48,490 bases of DNA from Acidimicrobiaceae bacterium. GTDB lineage: Bacteria > Actinomycetota > Acidimicrobiia > Acidimicrobiales > RAAP-2. Below are positions 8,641-17,987 of this stretch, piece by piece (position 1 is the first letter of the stretch; the number at the start of each line of letters is the position of its first letter). The translations under genes were made by a program, and so were the position numbers. The stretch lies in the NCBI GenBank assembly GCA_003138855.1, contig PLHF01000085.1:1-48490 (forward strand). The letters run 5' to 3'. The notes beneath the pieces are model-generated. The model had not been told where the DNA came from. It worked only from the letters and a program-made list of their open reading frames with translations, and ran no database searches.

Positions 8641-10527
8641 TCAGGTGGGCTCGATCCAGCTGCGCAGCGGTCTCAGCTGCGGGGTCTTCTTGCGCTGGAG
8701 CCCGGACATGCGTCGCAGGATGTCGTCGAGCACGACGATCGCCGTGTCGACGTGGGGCCCCTTGTTGAGCATGACGCACTCGGCTCGCTGCGACATCGCA
8801 GCATCGGTGACCTCTGCCCGGGACGGCTTGCCGGTGCGTGCGAGCTGGTCGAGGACTTCGGTGGCCCAGATGACCGGCAGGTGGGCAGCCTCGCAGATCC
8901 AAAGGATCTCTTCCTGCATCTCCGCGAGGCGTTCGTAGCCGGCTTCGACGGCGAGGTCTCCGCGGGCGATCATGACTCCGACGAGTGGAGAGCGCATGGC
9001 GTGCAGGAGGATCTCGGGAAGGCGTGCGAACGAGGCTTTGGTCTCGATCTTCGGGATGAGGCCGAGGTGTTCGGCCCCGACCCTCCGGAGGTAGGCGCGC
9101 ACGTCGTCGATGTCGTGCTCGCTGTGCAGGAAGGACAGCGCAACCATGTCCGCATGGGCGGCGGCCACTTCGAGCAGGGGCAGGTCGGCGTCGGTCACCG
9201 CGGGGACGGGGAGATCCGTCTGGGGCAGGTTGATCCCCTTCTCCGCTCGAAGCTTCGACCCTGTTGGTGAGGCCGTCAGGATCCGGACGCGGAACTCGTC
9301 GGCATCGACGCTTTCGATGATGCCGGTCATCCTTCCGTCGTCGAGGACCACGGGCTGGCCCACCTGCGCGGTCTCGAAGGCGACGCCGAGCGTGCAACCG
9401 ATCCGGGCACATCCGGGTTGCCCGTGTCGCCACGGGACAGCAGGCTCGAGGTCCCTGGTCAACACCAGCGGGTCCCCCGGGCGCAACAGGTGGTACTGGG
9501 GGATGATCGGCAGCCGGCCCACCCTGGTCGCATCGCCGTCGCAGGACAGCTCCGCTCCGGTCTCCACGTACGTGGTGTCCCACACCTCCACGACGCATGC
9601 ACCGGGTGTGGCGCCGACGACACGCAAGGTACGCCCCGAGCCTCGGGTGTCGACCATGGCGACCACGTCCCCTGGGTGCCGGCGATCGACCCACGACGGG
9701 TCCACAGGCAGCGCCGGCCCCGGGCCGGGGGGCCCGGCATCGGGCCCGAACGCCGCCAGTGCCGCCAATGCGGGCATGACCGGCACGCCGCGCAGGTCGC
9801 GCTGGGGCCGTAGCTTCACCACCCGGGGCCCCTCGACGAGCGGGCCGGTCCGCAGCTTGGGCCCCGGCAGGTCCATCGACACCCGGCAGAGGCGGCCGGT
9901 CTCCTCGGAGGCCCGGCGCACGTGGCGCGCCATGCGCTCCCACGCGGCGGGGTCGTCGTGGGCACCGTTGATCCGGGCCACGTCCATGCCCTCCGCGACC
10001 AGGCGCCGCACCAGTCGGTAGTCGTCCGCCGCTTCGCTGGGGAGGGTCACCATGACCCGGGGCACTCGTCCGGGGGGGCGTGGACCGAAGAGAGCATCGG
10101 TGTTGCGATCGAGGGCGGCACGCCCCTCCTCGAAGCTCAGCGTGGCCGGCCCGAAACGGGGGACCCTCCCGTCGAGCGCGGCGCGGACACTCTTGACGGT
10201 CGCGAGCACGTGAGGTTCGCACCGGCCCAGTGACGACAGGCCGCGCTCACCCAGACGATGCTGCAGGTGACGGAGGTCGCCGTTGCGTAGGGCCAGGTAG
10301 TGGACGAGGTTGACTGCGTCCCGCCGGTGGTCGGTACAGACGGCGGCGATGTCCTCGCCGTGAACCTGCTCGAGGCGGAGCATGAGAGCCTCCAGCCCGG
10401 CCATTTCGGCCCGGATCGCGGCCCGGCCGGGGTCACGCCCCGCCTGCTGGCGGCGTCGAAACCGAACCCTCCAGGTGGCCGACGGGGGGACCGGTTGTGA
10501 TGCGTCTCTCGCAACTCGCACAGACAC
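8641..10527 (-). CDS. Degenerate pyruvate-kinase-like protein with N-terminal extension
   Basis: This 628-residue protein has a pyruvate kinase barrel after about 150 extra N-terminal residues. The barrel keeps R185-I-N187 with H190, MDLPGPKLRTG (D219, K224, R226), IPKIETK (K493, E495) and MIARGDLAVE (R522, D524), which are equivalents of substrate and metal contacts. It departs from true enzymes elsewhere: the usual NFSHG is NGAHD, ATQMLESM is ATEVLDQL, and the MLSGETA loop is MLNKGPHVDTA. The C-terminal allosteric domain is missing. The N-terminal part (about 40-118) is helical with LEQVHGEDIAAVCTDHRRDAVN-like charged sequence. It may be a pyruvate-kinase paralogue with altered activity. 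The GTG at 10527 is preceded by GAGGTAG. Confidence 0.7.
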   Translation of the reverse strand: MSVRVARDASQPVPPSATWRVRFRRRQQAGRDPGRAAIRAEMAGLEALMLRLEQVHGEDIAAVCTDHRRDAVNLVHYLALRNGDLRHLQHRLGERGLSSLGRCEPHVLATVKSVRAALDGRVPRFGPATLSFEEGRAALDRNTDALFGPRPPGRVPRVMVTLPSEAADDYRLVRRLVAEGMDVARINGAHDDPAAWERMARHVRRASEETGRLCRVSMDLPGPKLRTGPLVEGPRVVKLRPQRDLRGVPVMPALAALAAFGPDAGPPGPGPALPVDPSWVDRRHPGDVVAMVDTRGSGRTLRVVGATPGACVVEVWDTTYVETGAELSCDGDATRVGRLPIIPQYHLLRPGDPLVLTRDLEPAVPWRHGQPGCARIGCTLGVAFETAQVGQPVVLDDGRMTGIIESVDADEFRVRILTASPTGSKLRAEKGINLPQTDLPVPAVTDADLPLLEVAAAHADMVALSFLHSEHDIDDVRAYLRRVGAEHLGLIPKIETKASFARLPEILLHAMRSPLVGVMIARGDLAVEAGYERLAEMQEEILWICEAAHLPVIWATEVLDQLARTGKPSRAEVTDAAMSQRAECVMLNKGPHVDTAIVVLDDILRRMSGLQRKKTPQLRPLRSWIEPT

Positions 10528-10711
10528 CTACCTCTACGCTGATCCCCGAGCGCCGATGTCCTGACCCCGGTTGCCAATATCCCACGGCGGCAGTGCGATG
10601 GCTAGAGGCATTGGTCCCTGACGCGGCGAGCATTGCCTCCGGGGATGGCTCCGAAACGACGGAGGGCTAGCCTTCTGCTCCTGAGTGTGGCCTTGTGAGA
10701 GGTGGATCGAG

Positions 10712-11071
10712 ATGAGTGATGTGAGCCAAGGCGAGGGATGGTGGCTGGCAGCCGACGGCAAGTGGTACCCGCCGCCGGCTTGGCCCCCCCTTCGTCCGCC
10801 CATGGGCAACGAGGGTGGGTACTACCCCGTGCCGGGCAACCCGTTCGCCCCGGTGGAACCCCGTGCGAGCCGTGGCCGGAAGCTGCGGAGCGGCCTGGTA
10901 GCCGTCGGTGTGGCGTTCTTTCTCCTGGGGCTGGGCGCACTCTGTTTTTCGTTTGGGGATTCCAATGGCCCATCGGACCTGTACTGGATCGGTGATGCAT
11001 TGCAGGCTCTGGGTTACGTCGTCATCGGGGTCGCAGCGATCTCCATCGGAAGCGTCCTCGTGGATTCGTGA
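10712..11071 (+). CDS. Small membrane protein with GWWLAADGKWYPP motif
   Basis: The 119-residue protein begins MSDVSQGEGWWLAADGKWYP, an N-terminal motif resembling the DUF2510-type region of actinobacterial membrane proteins. A proline-rich cytoplasmic stretch (about 20-60) precedes two hydrophobic segments (about 64-84 and 93-116). Function is unknown. The ATG at 10712 is chosen because GAGAGGTGG lies upstream and the motif starts immediately; the frame could extend to 10685. The 184-bp region shared with the divergent pyruvate-kinase-like gene contains a TAGCCT about 40 bp upstream that could be its -10 element. Confidence 0.65.
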   Translation: MSDVSQGEGWWLAADGKWYPPPAWPPLRPPMGNEGGYYPVPGNPFAPVEPRASRGRKLRSGLVAVGVAFFLLGLGALCFSFGDSNGPSDLYWIGDALQALGYVVIGVAAISIGSVLVDS

Positions 11072-11155
11072 GAGCAGCGGAAGCCGGATCCCCTGGCGCA
11101 TGAGCGAGGCCGGTCGGCGGCCTCGGCGGCGTCCGGGGCTGGCAGTATTGCCGAC

Positions 11156-11989
11156 ATGGAGCTCAAGGTCGTCCGCTACGAGATTTCCGACAAGATCGCG
11201 ATCATCACCCTCGACCGCCCAGACCGGCTCAACTCGTGGACGGGTCGGATGCACGCCGAGTACCGATGGGCGCTCAACGAGGCTGATGGCAACCGGTCGG
11301 TCCGGGTGATCGTGGTGACAGGGGCTGGGCGGGCCTTCTGCGCCGGCGCGGACAGTCGCGCCCTTTCCGGTCACGTCGAACGCGGCGCCTATGACGCCGG
11401 CACACCCGATGACCTGGCCCGCCCCGGTTTCGGCACCGACCCGCGCTTCGATGCCGATTTCGCCTATCACTTCGGTCTCACCAAGCCGGTCATCGCTGCC
11501 ATCAACGGGCCTGCGGCGGGGGTGGGCCTCGTGCTGGCGTGCTACTGCGACATCCGCTTCGCAGCGGCAGGCGCCAAGTTGACGACTGCCCACGGTCGGC
11601 TGGGGCTGCCCGCCGAGTTCGGGCTGTCCTGGCTTCTGCCCCGGATGATCGGCCTCACCCGAGCCAACGATCTGCTGTTGTCCAGCCGGGTGATCCTGGC
11701 CGAGGAGGCGGCGGACATGGGCCTCGTCAACGAGGTGGTGCCCTCCGATCGGTTGATGGACCGGGCCATGGAGTACGCGGGACAGTTGGCGACCACGGTC
11801 TCCCCGTCCTCGCTGCGGGCCACCCGGGGCCAGATCTACACGGACCTGCACGGTGACGCCGCCGGAGCGGTCAGCCGGGCTCAGCGGCTGCTGGAGGAGA
11901 TGATGACCGGTCCCGACTTCGCCGAGGGTATCGCCGCCTTGCAGGAGAAGCGCGCTCCCCGTTTTTCGGATCCGGAGGCAGGCCCGTAG
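11156..11989 (+). CDS. Enoyl-CoA hydratase/isomerase family protein
   Basis: This 277-residue crotonase-fold protein would hydrate or isomerise an acyl-CoA. Family marks are ITLDRPDRLNSW, the oxyanion segment TGAGRAFCAGADSRAL, and KPVIAAINGPAAGVGLVLAC. In the active-site region, GRLGLPAEFGLSWLLPRMIG keeps a glutamate (PAEFG), consistent with hydratase-type chemistry. Length is normal. The start ATG lacks a good Shine-Dalgarno and has CAGTAT 7 nt upstream, so it may also be leaderless. With the acyl-CoA ligase and the FadF-like protein it suggests fatty-acid oxidation capacity, though the genes are not in one operon. Confidence 0.87.
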   Translation: MELKVVRYEISDKIAIITLDRPDRLNSWTGRMHAEYRWALNEADGNRSVRVIVVTGAGRAFCAGADSRALSGHVERGAYDAGTPDDLARPGFGTDPRFDADFAYHFGLTKPVIAAINGPAAGVGLVLACYCDIRFAAAGAKLTTAHGRLGLPAEFGLSWLLPRMIGLTRANDLLLSSRVILAEEAADMGLVNEVVPSDRLMDRAMEYAGQLATTVSPSSLRATRGQIYTDLHGDAAGAVSRAQRLLEEMMTGPDFAEGIAALQEKRAPRFSDPEAGP

Positions 11990-12050
11990 GCGAGGCGCTG
12001 GGGCTGGCTGGCTGGCGCCCGGCGTCACAGCCCGTCACTATGTTGAGCAG

Positions 12051-14912
12051 ATGCCGTACCCCGGACCAGCGGAGCTCGGCCGTGGCGTCGTCCTGCTTGC
12101 CGGGGGCGACCTACCCGACCCGTGGATGTCGTGCCAGCGGGTGCGGGTCGGCGATGCCGAGCTGGCAGACCCCGTTGCGGTGATCGGAGCGCTCCACCAG
12201 GCGTGGCTCGATCGACGGCCGTTGGTGGTCGAGCTGACGGCGGACCTGGACGCACTGAGGGCTCCCCAGCGGTACGACGGTGCCGTCCACAGCCTGACGC
12301 CCGCGTTCGAGTTCGCAGTGGAGCGGCTCCAGTTCCTGGTGTGGGCCAATTCCTACGACGCCAGGGGCGGTGAGCCGATCTGGTGGCACGGCCGGAAGGC
12401 CGCACGTAGATTCGCGGCTTTCGGCATCGCCGAGGAGGGACCGGCCGACATCGTCCTCGCCGATGGCACGCCGCTCTATGTCGATGGCGGACCTCCCGAT
12501 CCACCGGCCCTCGCATCCGGAACGGGTGTCGTCCACCGCTGGAGTGCCGAGGAAGGACGGTTGGCACCGGGAGCCGACCGTCCCCCCGCAGCCGAGCTTG
12601 CACCGGACCAGCTGGCCGCTGTGGGCCACCACGCCGGGGCGGCCCGGGTGATCGCCCCGGCCGGCTCCGGCAAGACGCGGGTGCTGACCGAACGGTTGCG
12701 TCATCTCATCGCCGACCGTGGAGCCCCTCCGGGCACCGTGAGTGCCCTGGCCTACAACACCAGAGCGGCCGATGAGATGAAGCAGCGGTGCTCCGGGATA
12801 CTCACGCCCGAAGGGCCGCACATCCGAACCCTCAACAGCACCGGCCTGTGGATCTGCACCGAGTTCGGATCTGCGGGTCGTCCGCGAGTGCTCGAGGAGC
12901 TCGCCGTACGCGATCTCCTGCAGGGACTGTTCGACATTCGGCGCCAGGCGAACACCGACACGGTCGCCCCCTATATCGGCGCCCTGTCCGCCATCCGGCT
13001 CGGGCTCAACTCGCCGGAGGCCGTCGAGGAGGCGATGCCCGATGCGTCGGGCATCGCCGAGGGATTCGATCGTTACCGTACCGCCCTGGCGGACCTCGGG
13101 GCGGTCGACTTCGACGAGCAGATCTACCGGGCCATCGAGATCCTGGTGACCGATGCCGGTGCCCGCTCTGCGGCGCAGGCCCGGTGTCGCCGCCTGCTCG
13201 TCGACGAATTCCAGGACCTCACCCCCGCCCATCTGCTGTTGATCCGGCTACTCGCCGCCCCGGGCTATGACTGCTTCGCCGTCGGCGATGACGACCAGGT
13301 CATCTATGGCTATTCGGGGGCGACACCCGAGTTCCTCATCGACTTCCCGCGTTACTTCCCCGGAGCCGCCCACCATCCGCTCGAGGTCAACTACCGGTGC
13401 CCACCGTCGGTGACGGCTGCGGCCCACCACCTCCTCTCCTACAACCACCGGCGCCTCGAGAAGACCATCCGCCCGCCGGAGGGTCGCAGCGACGTCGTCA
13501 TGGACATCCCCGGTCCGTTGGCGGGAGCGGGGCCCGTGGCAGTCCGGACCGCTCCGGGCGATGCGCTCGCCGCCTTGGCCGTGGAGATCATCACCGCCTG
13601 GCAGGGTTCGGGGGTCGATCCCTCCGACATCGCCGTCCTCGCCCGGGTCAATTCCGCGCTGTTGCCGGTGCAGGTGGCGTGCATGGAGTCCGGGATCCCG
13701 TGCAGTACGCCTCTGGGGGCCAACGTGCTGGCTCGTACGGGCATCCGTACCGCCTTCGCCTACCTGCGGATCGGTGCGGACCCCGACCACATCCGGAGGG
13801 AGGACGTCCGGGACACGATCCGGCGACCTTCCCGGGGCATCGCCCCGATGGTGGCGGACATGCTGACGAAGGGACCGGTCACGTCCGTCGTGGACATCCG
13901 CCGTCTCGCCGGCCGCCTGTCCGGTCGCGACGTCCCGAAACTGCTGGCCTATGCGGACGACCTGGACACCGTGGTGCGGGCGACGGGTCAGTCCACCACC
14001 GCCGCGCTGCGGGCCATCAGGGTCGGGATCGGGCTCAACGGCACCATGGACGTTCTCGACACCTCCCGACGGGAGGCCGATCGTTCGACCCACAGTGACG
14101 ACCTGGTGGCCCTCGAAGCGGTCGCCGCACTCCACCCGGATGCGTCCACATTCGAACGCTGGTTGCGAGGCGTCCTCGCCCGACCGGCGGCCCAGGGCCC
14201 GGCCGTGCTCCTGTCGACCGTGCACCGCATCAAGGGCAAGGAGTGGGGCCACGTGATCGTGTTCGGCGCCACTCGGGGGCTCTTCCCCCACCGATTGGGC
14301 GATGACGAGGAGGGCGAGCGACGGGTGTTCCACGTGGCGCTCACCCGGGCGAGGACCCAGGTCGCTGTCCTCGCCGACGCCGAGGCGCCGTCGATGTTCC
14401 TCGGCGAGCTCGATGGGAGCAGGCCGCGTCCGACCCGCAGGGCGCGAGGAAGCAGCAAGGCGCCGAACGGCCACCAGTCGGTGCTTCCGACCAAGGAGGC
14501 AGTGAGCGGGCTGGTGATCGAGCACCGTGGACAGACGGGCGGCATTCTCGAGGTCGGCGTGGACGGAGTGGTGATCGGGATCGGCGACGCCCGGGTGGAG
14601 CTGCCGTTCGGGACGGACGTTCGGTCCGAGGGCCGCACGGTGACCCTCGTTCGGCCCGGCGCATCGGGCGCAGTTCCGTCCGCCGATGCGTCTGCCGCAG
14701 AACGTGCGCTGAGGGAATGGCGCTCGGCCGTCGCCAAAAAGGAGGGTGTGCCCGCCTACGTCGTCCTCACCGACAAAGACCTGGTCGGCATCGCTTCCGA
14801 TCTGCCGAGGACACTGCCCGGATTGGCCCGTTGCCGGGGAATCGGACCGCTCCGACTCGAGCGATGGGGCGACGAGATCCTCGCCGTCCTCGATGTGATC
14901 GGCACGACGTAG
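12051..14912 (+). CDS. UvrD/Rep-family ATP-dependent helicase with N-terminal extension and HRDC domain
   Basis: The 953-residue protein is a superfamily 1A DNA helicase. Motif I is APAGSGKT (K208), motif II is VDEFQD (D385-D389), motif III region VGDDDQVIYGYSGA, motif IV NYRCPPSV, motif V STVHRIKGKEWGHVIVFG and motif VI FHVALTRAR. The helicase core occupies about 185-790. The last 75 residues form an HRDC domain (ALREWRSAVAKKEGVPAYVV through GIGPLRLERWGDEIL), as in actinobacterial UvrD2. Residues 1-185 are an extra N-terminal region rich in aromatics (ERLQFLVWANSYDARGGEP) that I do not recognise. It probably acts in DNA repair or unwinding. TATGTT lies 6 nt before the ATG, possibly a leaderless promoter. 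Confidence 0.88.
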   Translation: MPYPGPAELGRGVVLLAGGDLPDPWMSCQRVRVGDAELADPVAVIGALHQAWLDRRPLVVELTADLDALRAPQRYDGAVHSLTPAFEFAVERLQFLVWANSYDARGGEPIWWHGRKAARRFAAFGIAEEGPADIVLADGTPLYVDGGPPDPPALASGTGVVHRWSAEEGRLAPGADRPPAAELAPDQLAAVGHHAGAARVIAPAGSGKTRVLTERLRHLIADRGAPPGTVSALAYNTRAADEMKQRCSGILTPEGPHIRTLNSTGLWICTEFGSAGRPRVLEELAVRDLLQGLFDIRRQANTDTVAPYIGALSAIRLGLNSPEAVEEAMPDASGIAEGFDRYRTALADLGAVDFDEQIYRAIEILVTDAGARSAAQARCRRLLVDEFQDLTPAHLLLIRLLAAPGYDCFAVGDDDQVIYGYSGATPEFLIDFPRYFPGAAHHPLEVNYRCPPSVTAAAHHLLSYNHRRLEKTIRPPEGRSDVVMDIPGPLAGAGPVAVRTAPGDALAALAVEIITAWQGSGVDPSDIAVLARVNSALLPVQVACMESGIPCSTPLGANVLARTGIRTAFAYLRIGADPDHIRREDVRDTIRRPSRGIAPMVADMLTKGPVTSVVDIRRLAGRLSGRDVPKLLAYADDLDTVVRATGQSTTAALRAIRVGIGLNGTMDVLDTSRREADRSTHSDDLVALEAVAALHPDASTFERWLRGVLARPAAQGPAVLLSTVHRIKGKEWGHVIVFGATRGLFPHRLGDDEEGERRVFHVALTRARTQVAVLADAEAPSMFLGELDGSRPRPTRRARGSSKAPNGHQSVLPTKEAVSGLVIEHRGQTGGILEVGVDGVVIGIGDARVELPFGTDVRSEGRTVTLVRPGASGAVPSADASAAERALREWRSAVAKKEGVPAYVVLTDKDLVGIASDLPRTLPGLARCRGIGPLRLERWGDEILAVLDVIGTT

Positions 14913-15023
14913 CCAGTTGGGAGTCCCCGGGACCTGCGTGCTCAGCCGTTCGGGCTGAGGAGATCGGAGCGGCCCCTCGGGTCGGGGCACGGGACCGCCC
15001 GAGGTTCGGGTACCGTGCAGGAG

Positions 15024-16010
15024 ATGGTCCCCGAGCGCCACACACTGAGCGGCTCCGACGTCTCGATCCCGCTGATGGGCGTGGGGACCTGGGCCTGGGG
15101 CGACCGCTCCACGTGGGGCATGGGTGGCTACGACTCCGACCTGACGCGTGACTCGATCCACGAGGCGTGGGACGCGTCGATCGATGCCGGGGTGACGCTG
15201 TTCGACACTGCCGAGGTGTACGGCGCCGGAGAGAGCGAGCGGATCATCGGGGCACTGCTGGCCGGTGACCCCCGACGGGCTTCGTCGGTCGTGGTCGCCA
15301 CCAAGTTCATGCCGTCTCCGTGGAAGCTGCAGGTCCGCCAAGCGCTGCTGAAGTCCCTGCGTGCTTCGTTGGGCCGCCTCGGCCTACCGGCTGTCGACCT
15401 CTACCAGATCCACGGTCCGATCAGCCTGCGTTCCCATGGGGCGCTGGCCGATGCGCTGGCAGCCGCGCACGAAGAAGGCCTGGTGAAGGCGGTGGGCGTC
15501 TCGAACTACTCGGTGAAAGAGACCCGGTCCATTGCTTCGGCGCTGCACAAGTGCGGTATGCAGCTGGCCACCAACCAGATCGAGTTCTCACTGCTTCGGC
15601 GTTCTCCGGAGACGAGCGGCCTGCTGGCGGCTTGCAAGGAGCTGGGTGTGGTGCCGCTCGCATACTCGCCGATCGGCCAGGGTCGGCTCACCGGCAAGTA
15701 CTCGGCTGACCATCCTCCTCCCGGCAAGAGGAACTTCTCCAGTCATCCGATGGAGGTTGTCGACGATGTCGTTGCCGAGCTGCGGCGCATCGGCGGCAAG
15801 TACGGGGGGAAGGTGCCGAGCCAGGTCGCCCTGAACTGGGTGATTGCCAAGGGAGTCGTACCGATTCCCGGCGCGAAGAATCGCCACCAGGCCGAGGAGA
15901 ACGCTGGGGCACTCGGCTGGAGTATCGACGACGAGGACCTCGCCCGGCTCGACAAGGTCGCCCTTCCCGGCATCCGGAGCCTCCAGAACCGAATCTGGCA
16001 ACACGGCTGA
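15024..16010 (+). CDS. Aldo/keto reductase
   Basis: This protein of about 328 residues is an NADPH-dependent aldo/keto reductase with a TIM barrel. The catalytic tetrad is visible as D and Y in FDTAEVYGAGESE, K in VVATKFMP and H in LYQIHGP. Cofactor-binding segments include VKAVGVSNYS, PLAYSPIGQGRLTGKY and VVPIPGAKNRHQAEEN. The substrate is unknown. Two starts are possible: a GTG at 15015, and the ATG at 15024 used here because a TACCGT hexamer ends 7 nt before it, as at neighbouring leaderless genes. The small zincin gene follows after 28 bp and may be co-transcribed. Confidence 0.87.
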   Translation: MVPERHTLSGSDVSIPLMGVGTWAWGDRSTWGMGGYDSDLTRDSIHEAWDASIDAGVTLFDTAEVYGAGESERIIGALLAGDPRRASSVVVATKFMPSPWKLQVRQALLKSLRASLGRLGLPAVDLYQIHGPISLRSHGALADALAAAHEEGLVKAVGVSNYSVKETRSIASALHKCGMQLATNQIEFSLLRRSPETSGLLAACKELGVVPLAYSPIGQGRLTGKYSADHPPPGKRNFSSHPMEVVDDVVAELRRIGGKYGGKVPSQVALNWVIAKGVVPIPGAKNRHQAEENAGALGWSIDDEDLARLDKVALPGIRSLQNRIWQHG

Positions 16011-16038
16011 TCCGCATGCTGAGGGAGAGGGCGTTGGC

Positions 16039-16395
16039 ATGACGTCGGAGATGATCACCTTGTCGGTCGAGCAGTTCGAGGAGCTGGTGGCCAACGCGCT
16101 CGAGGGGATACCCGCAGGACTCCGCGCGGCGATGGACAACGTCGCTGTCGTGGTGGACGACCTCAGCCCGGCCGGGCAGCTGCTGGGGCTGTACGAGGGG
16201 GTCCCGCTCACCCAACGCGGCAACCACTATTCGGCATCCGTTCCCGATCGCATCACCATCTACATGGCAACGATCTGCGCGATGTGCCGGACAGGACAGG
16301 AAGTGGAGGCACTCGTGCGCAAGACAGTCCTCCACGAAGTGGGCCACCACTTCGGCATCGATGACCGGCGGCTGAAGGAGCTGGGCTGGGCGTGA
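16039..16395 (+). CDS. Small zincin-like metallopeptidase
   Basis: The 118-residue protein belongs to the short zincin-like metallopeptidase family (possibly Pfam Zincin_1). The zinc-binding motif is H99-E100-V-G-H103-H104, followed by FGIDD where D108 or D109 could be the third ligand. The N-terminus (MITLSVEQFEELVANALEGIP) and YEGVPLTQRG are typical of the family, and the length is normal. Such proteins are cytoplasmic and largely uncharacterised. GGGAGAGGG about 8 nt upstream supports the ATG at 16039. It follows the aldo/keto reductase in the same direction. Confidence 0.8.
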   Translation: MTSEMITLSVEQFEELVANALEGIPAGLRAAMDNVAVVVDDLSPAGQLLGLYEGVPLTQRGNHYSASVPDRITIYMATICAMCRTGQEVEALVRKTVLHEVGHHFGIDDRRLKELGWA

Positions 16396-16450
16396 AGCGG
16401 GCAACTGCCCACCGACCCCTTTTCGACGCACGAACACAGAGTTCACCATC

Positions 16451-16642
16451 GTGGATCCCCAGGAGAAGAGGGCTGCGCTGCGCTCGATCACCTACGGCCT
16501 GTACGTGATGACTGCGGCCGGCGCCGAACGCAGTCGCACCGCGTGCATGTCCTGCTCGAGGACCTCCGGCGCACGATGCACAAGCGCCCGCGCCGCCGCA
16601 TACCGGACCGACGCCTGCCTCGGTCAGGTGGTCGAGGAGTAG
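16451..16642 (+). pseudogene. Remnant of a flavin-reductase-family gene
   Basis: From a GTG at 16451 the first 22 residues, including EKRAALRSITYGLYVMTA, closely resemble the N-terminus of flavin reductase/FMN-binding split-barrel proteins. After AAGAER the similarity stops and the frame continues with Ser/Arg/Cys-rich residues characteristic of non-coding GC-rich frames, ending at 16642 inside the 3' end of the convergent lipoprotein gene. The body of a normal protein of about 160 residues or more is absent. I read it as a decayed or truncated gene. Chance similarity of a short stretch is possible. Confidence 0.4.
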
Positions 16643-17865
16643 GACGCGCTCACCCCGGGGAATGCAGTTCCGATGCCCGGGCCGAACCCGGCCGAGGGCG
16701 AATCGATCCCGAGGCCGTCGCGCATCTGAGCGGTGACGGCCTGGTCGATCAGCGGAAAGGCATTGACCGGATCGACGTCCGGCGGGAAGCAGCCGTCGGT
16801 GGCGAGGGTCGCCAGCGCGCCGAACCCACCGGGGGATCCGGCACTGGCCTTCAGGATGGCCACGAGCCGCTCCGAGCCCGAATGGATGGTGCAGATGTCG
16901 TCGAAGACGTTGTGTCCGGCATCCTTGATGACGATCAGCCGCTTGGGGGTGGGAAGCGAGGCGTAGGTCTTCTGCACGCTTGCCGGTGCCACGATCATGT
17001 CGGAGCTGCCGTACATCACGAGACCGGGCTTGTGACCGGTCGGCGGCGTGCCGGGCACGGGGGCAAGTGCCGCGTAGGTCTTGACCACGGGGTTCCCGGC
17101 CAAGGTGATGGTGGCCCCGCCTCCCAGCGAGTGGCCCACGGCGCCCACCTTGGTGAAGTCGAGCAGATGGTCGAGGCGCCCCCCGCTGGTGGCGTCCTGG
17201 GTCTTGAGGAACGACAGGGTCTCACCCAGTGCGGCGGCGGCGTCGTTCGATCCGGGTGCGGAGCTCCCGCTGATCACCGAGGCGAGGTCCGTCGTCTGCT
17301 CGTCGGGCGCGGCAACCACGAAGCCCCACGTGGCCAAGTGGTCCGTCAGGAAGCTCGACTGCTCGGGATACGACCCGTATCCGTGGGCGAAGATCACGAT
17401 CGGAAACGCATGGGAGGTGTCGCCGCTGGCCGAGGTGTCGTGGGAGATGGGGGCGTCGAGGTAGGAGCTCGTGGGAACGGTGTCCGGCAACGAGGCGAGC
17501 GCGGGATTGTCGGCCAGGGAAGCCGGAACCCAGGACTTGATCTGGTACGTGTACGTCGACATGCCCTTGACCGCGGCCTTGTCGACCGGGTACCAGACCT
17601 GCAGCTGGTCCCCGCTGGGCAACGTGTAGCGGGCAGTGCCGGCTGCGTACGGTCCCGGCACGGAGAAGGAGTCGACCGTGACAGGCGCCGTGGCTGAGGT
17701 GGTGGAGGTCGCACTGCCGGAGGAACAGGCGGCACCGACGAGCGCCACGCACAGGCCGGCGAGCAGGACAGCCAGCCGAGGGCTCCGGCGGCGGGGGGCG
17801 CGTGCCCGAGGGGCCGCTCGACGGACGGGCGGACCGGGCTGTGGAGTGTCGCGCACCGACAGCAC
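16624..17865 (-). CDS. Secreted lipoprotein alpha/beta hydrolase (PAF-acetylhydrolase/chlorophyllase-like)
   Basis: With the GTG at 17865 the protein has 413 residues. It begins with an Arg-rich region, a hydrophobic segment and a lipobox ending GAAC (C47), so it should be a lipid-anchored exported protein. The hydrolase has HGYGSYPEQS near the oxyanion hole, nucleophile elbow GHSLGGG (S246), YGSSDMIV as the likely acid strand and DAGHNVF as the histidine region. It resembles the platelet-activating-factor acetylhydrolase/chlorophyllase/cutinase-like group of alpha/beta hydrolases. A longer in-frame start at 17955 is possible but would crowd the divergent PRC-barrel gene. The substrate is unknown. 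Confidence 0.75.
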   Translation of the reverse strand: MLSVRDTPQPGPPVRRAAPRARAPRRRSPRLAVLLAGLCVALVGAACSSGSATSTTSATAPVTVDSFSVPGPYAAGTARYTLPSGDQLQVWYPVDKAAVKGMSTYTYQIKSWVPASLADNPALASLPDTVPTSSYLDAPISHDTSASGDTSHAFPIVIFAHGYGSYPEQSSFLTDHLATWGFVVAAPDEQTTDLASVISGSSAPGSNDAAAALGETLSFLKTQDATSGGRLDHLLDFTKVGAVGHSLGGGATITLAGNPVVKTYAALAPVPGTPPTGHKPGLVMYGSSDMIVAPASVQKTYASLPTPKRLIVIKDAGHNVFDDICTIHSGSERLVAILKASAGSPGGFGALATLATDGCFPPDVDPVNAFPLIDQAVTAQMRDGLGIDSPSAGFGPGIGTAFPGVSASYSSTT

Positions 17866-17987
17866 GCTAACGGACGGCCGACGACCAGGCCACCAGTTCG
17901 AATCGAGCAGGAATGCGGTGGCAACGGTAGAGGCGGGACGGGCGGTAGGGTCCAACCGTAGGGTCCGACGAGTGGAGGTGATCGGCG

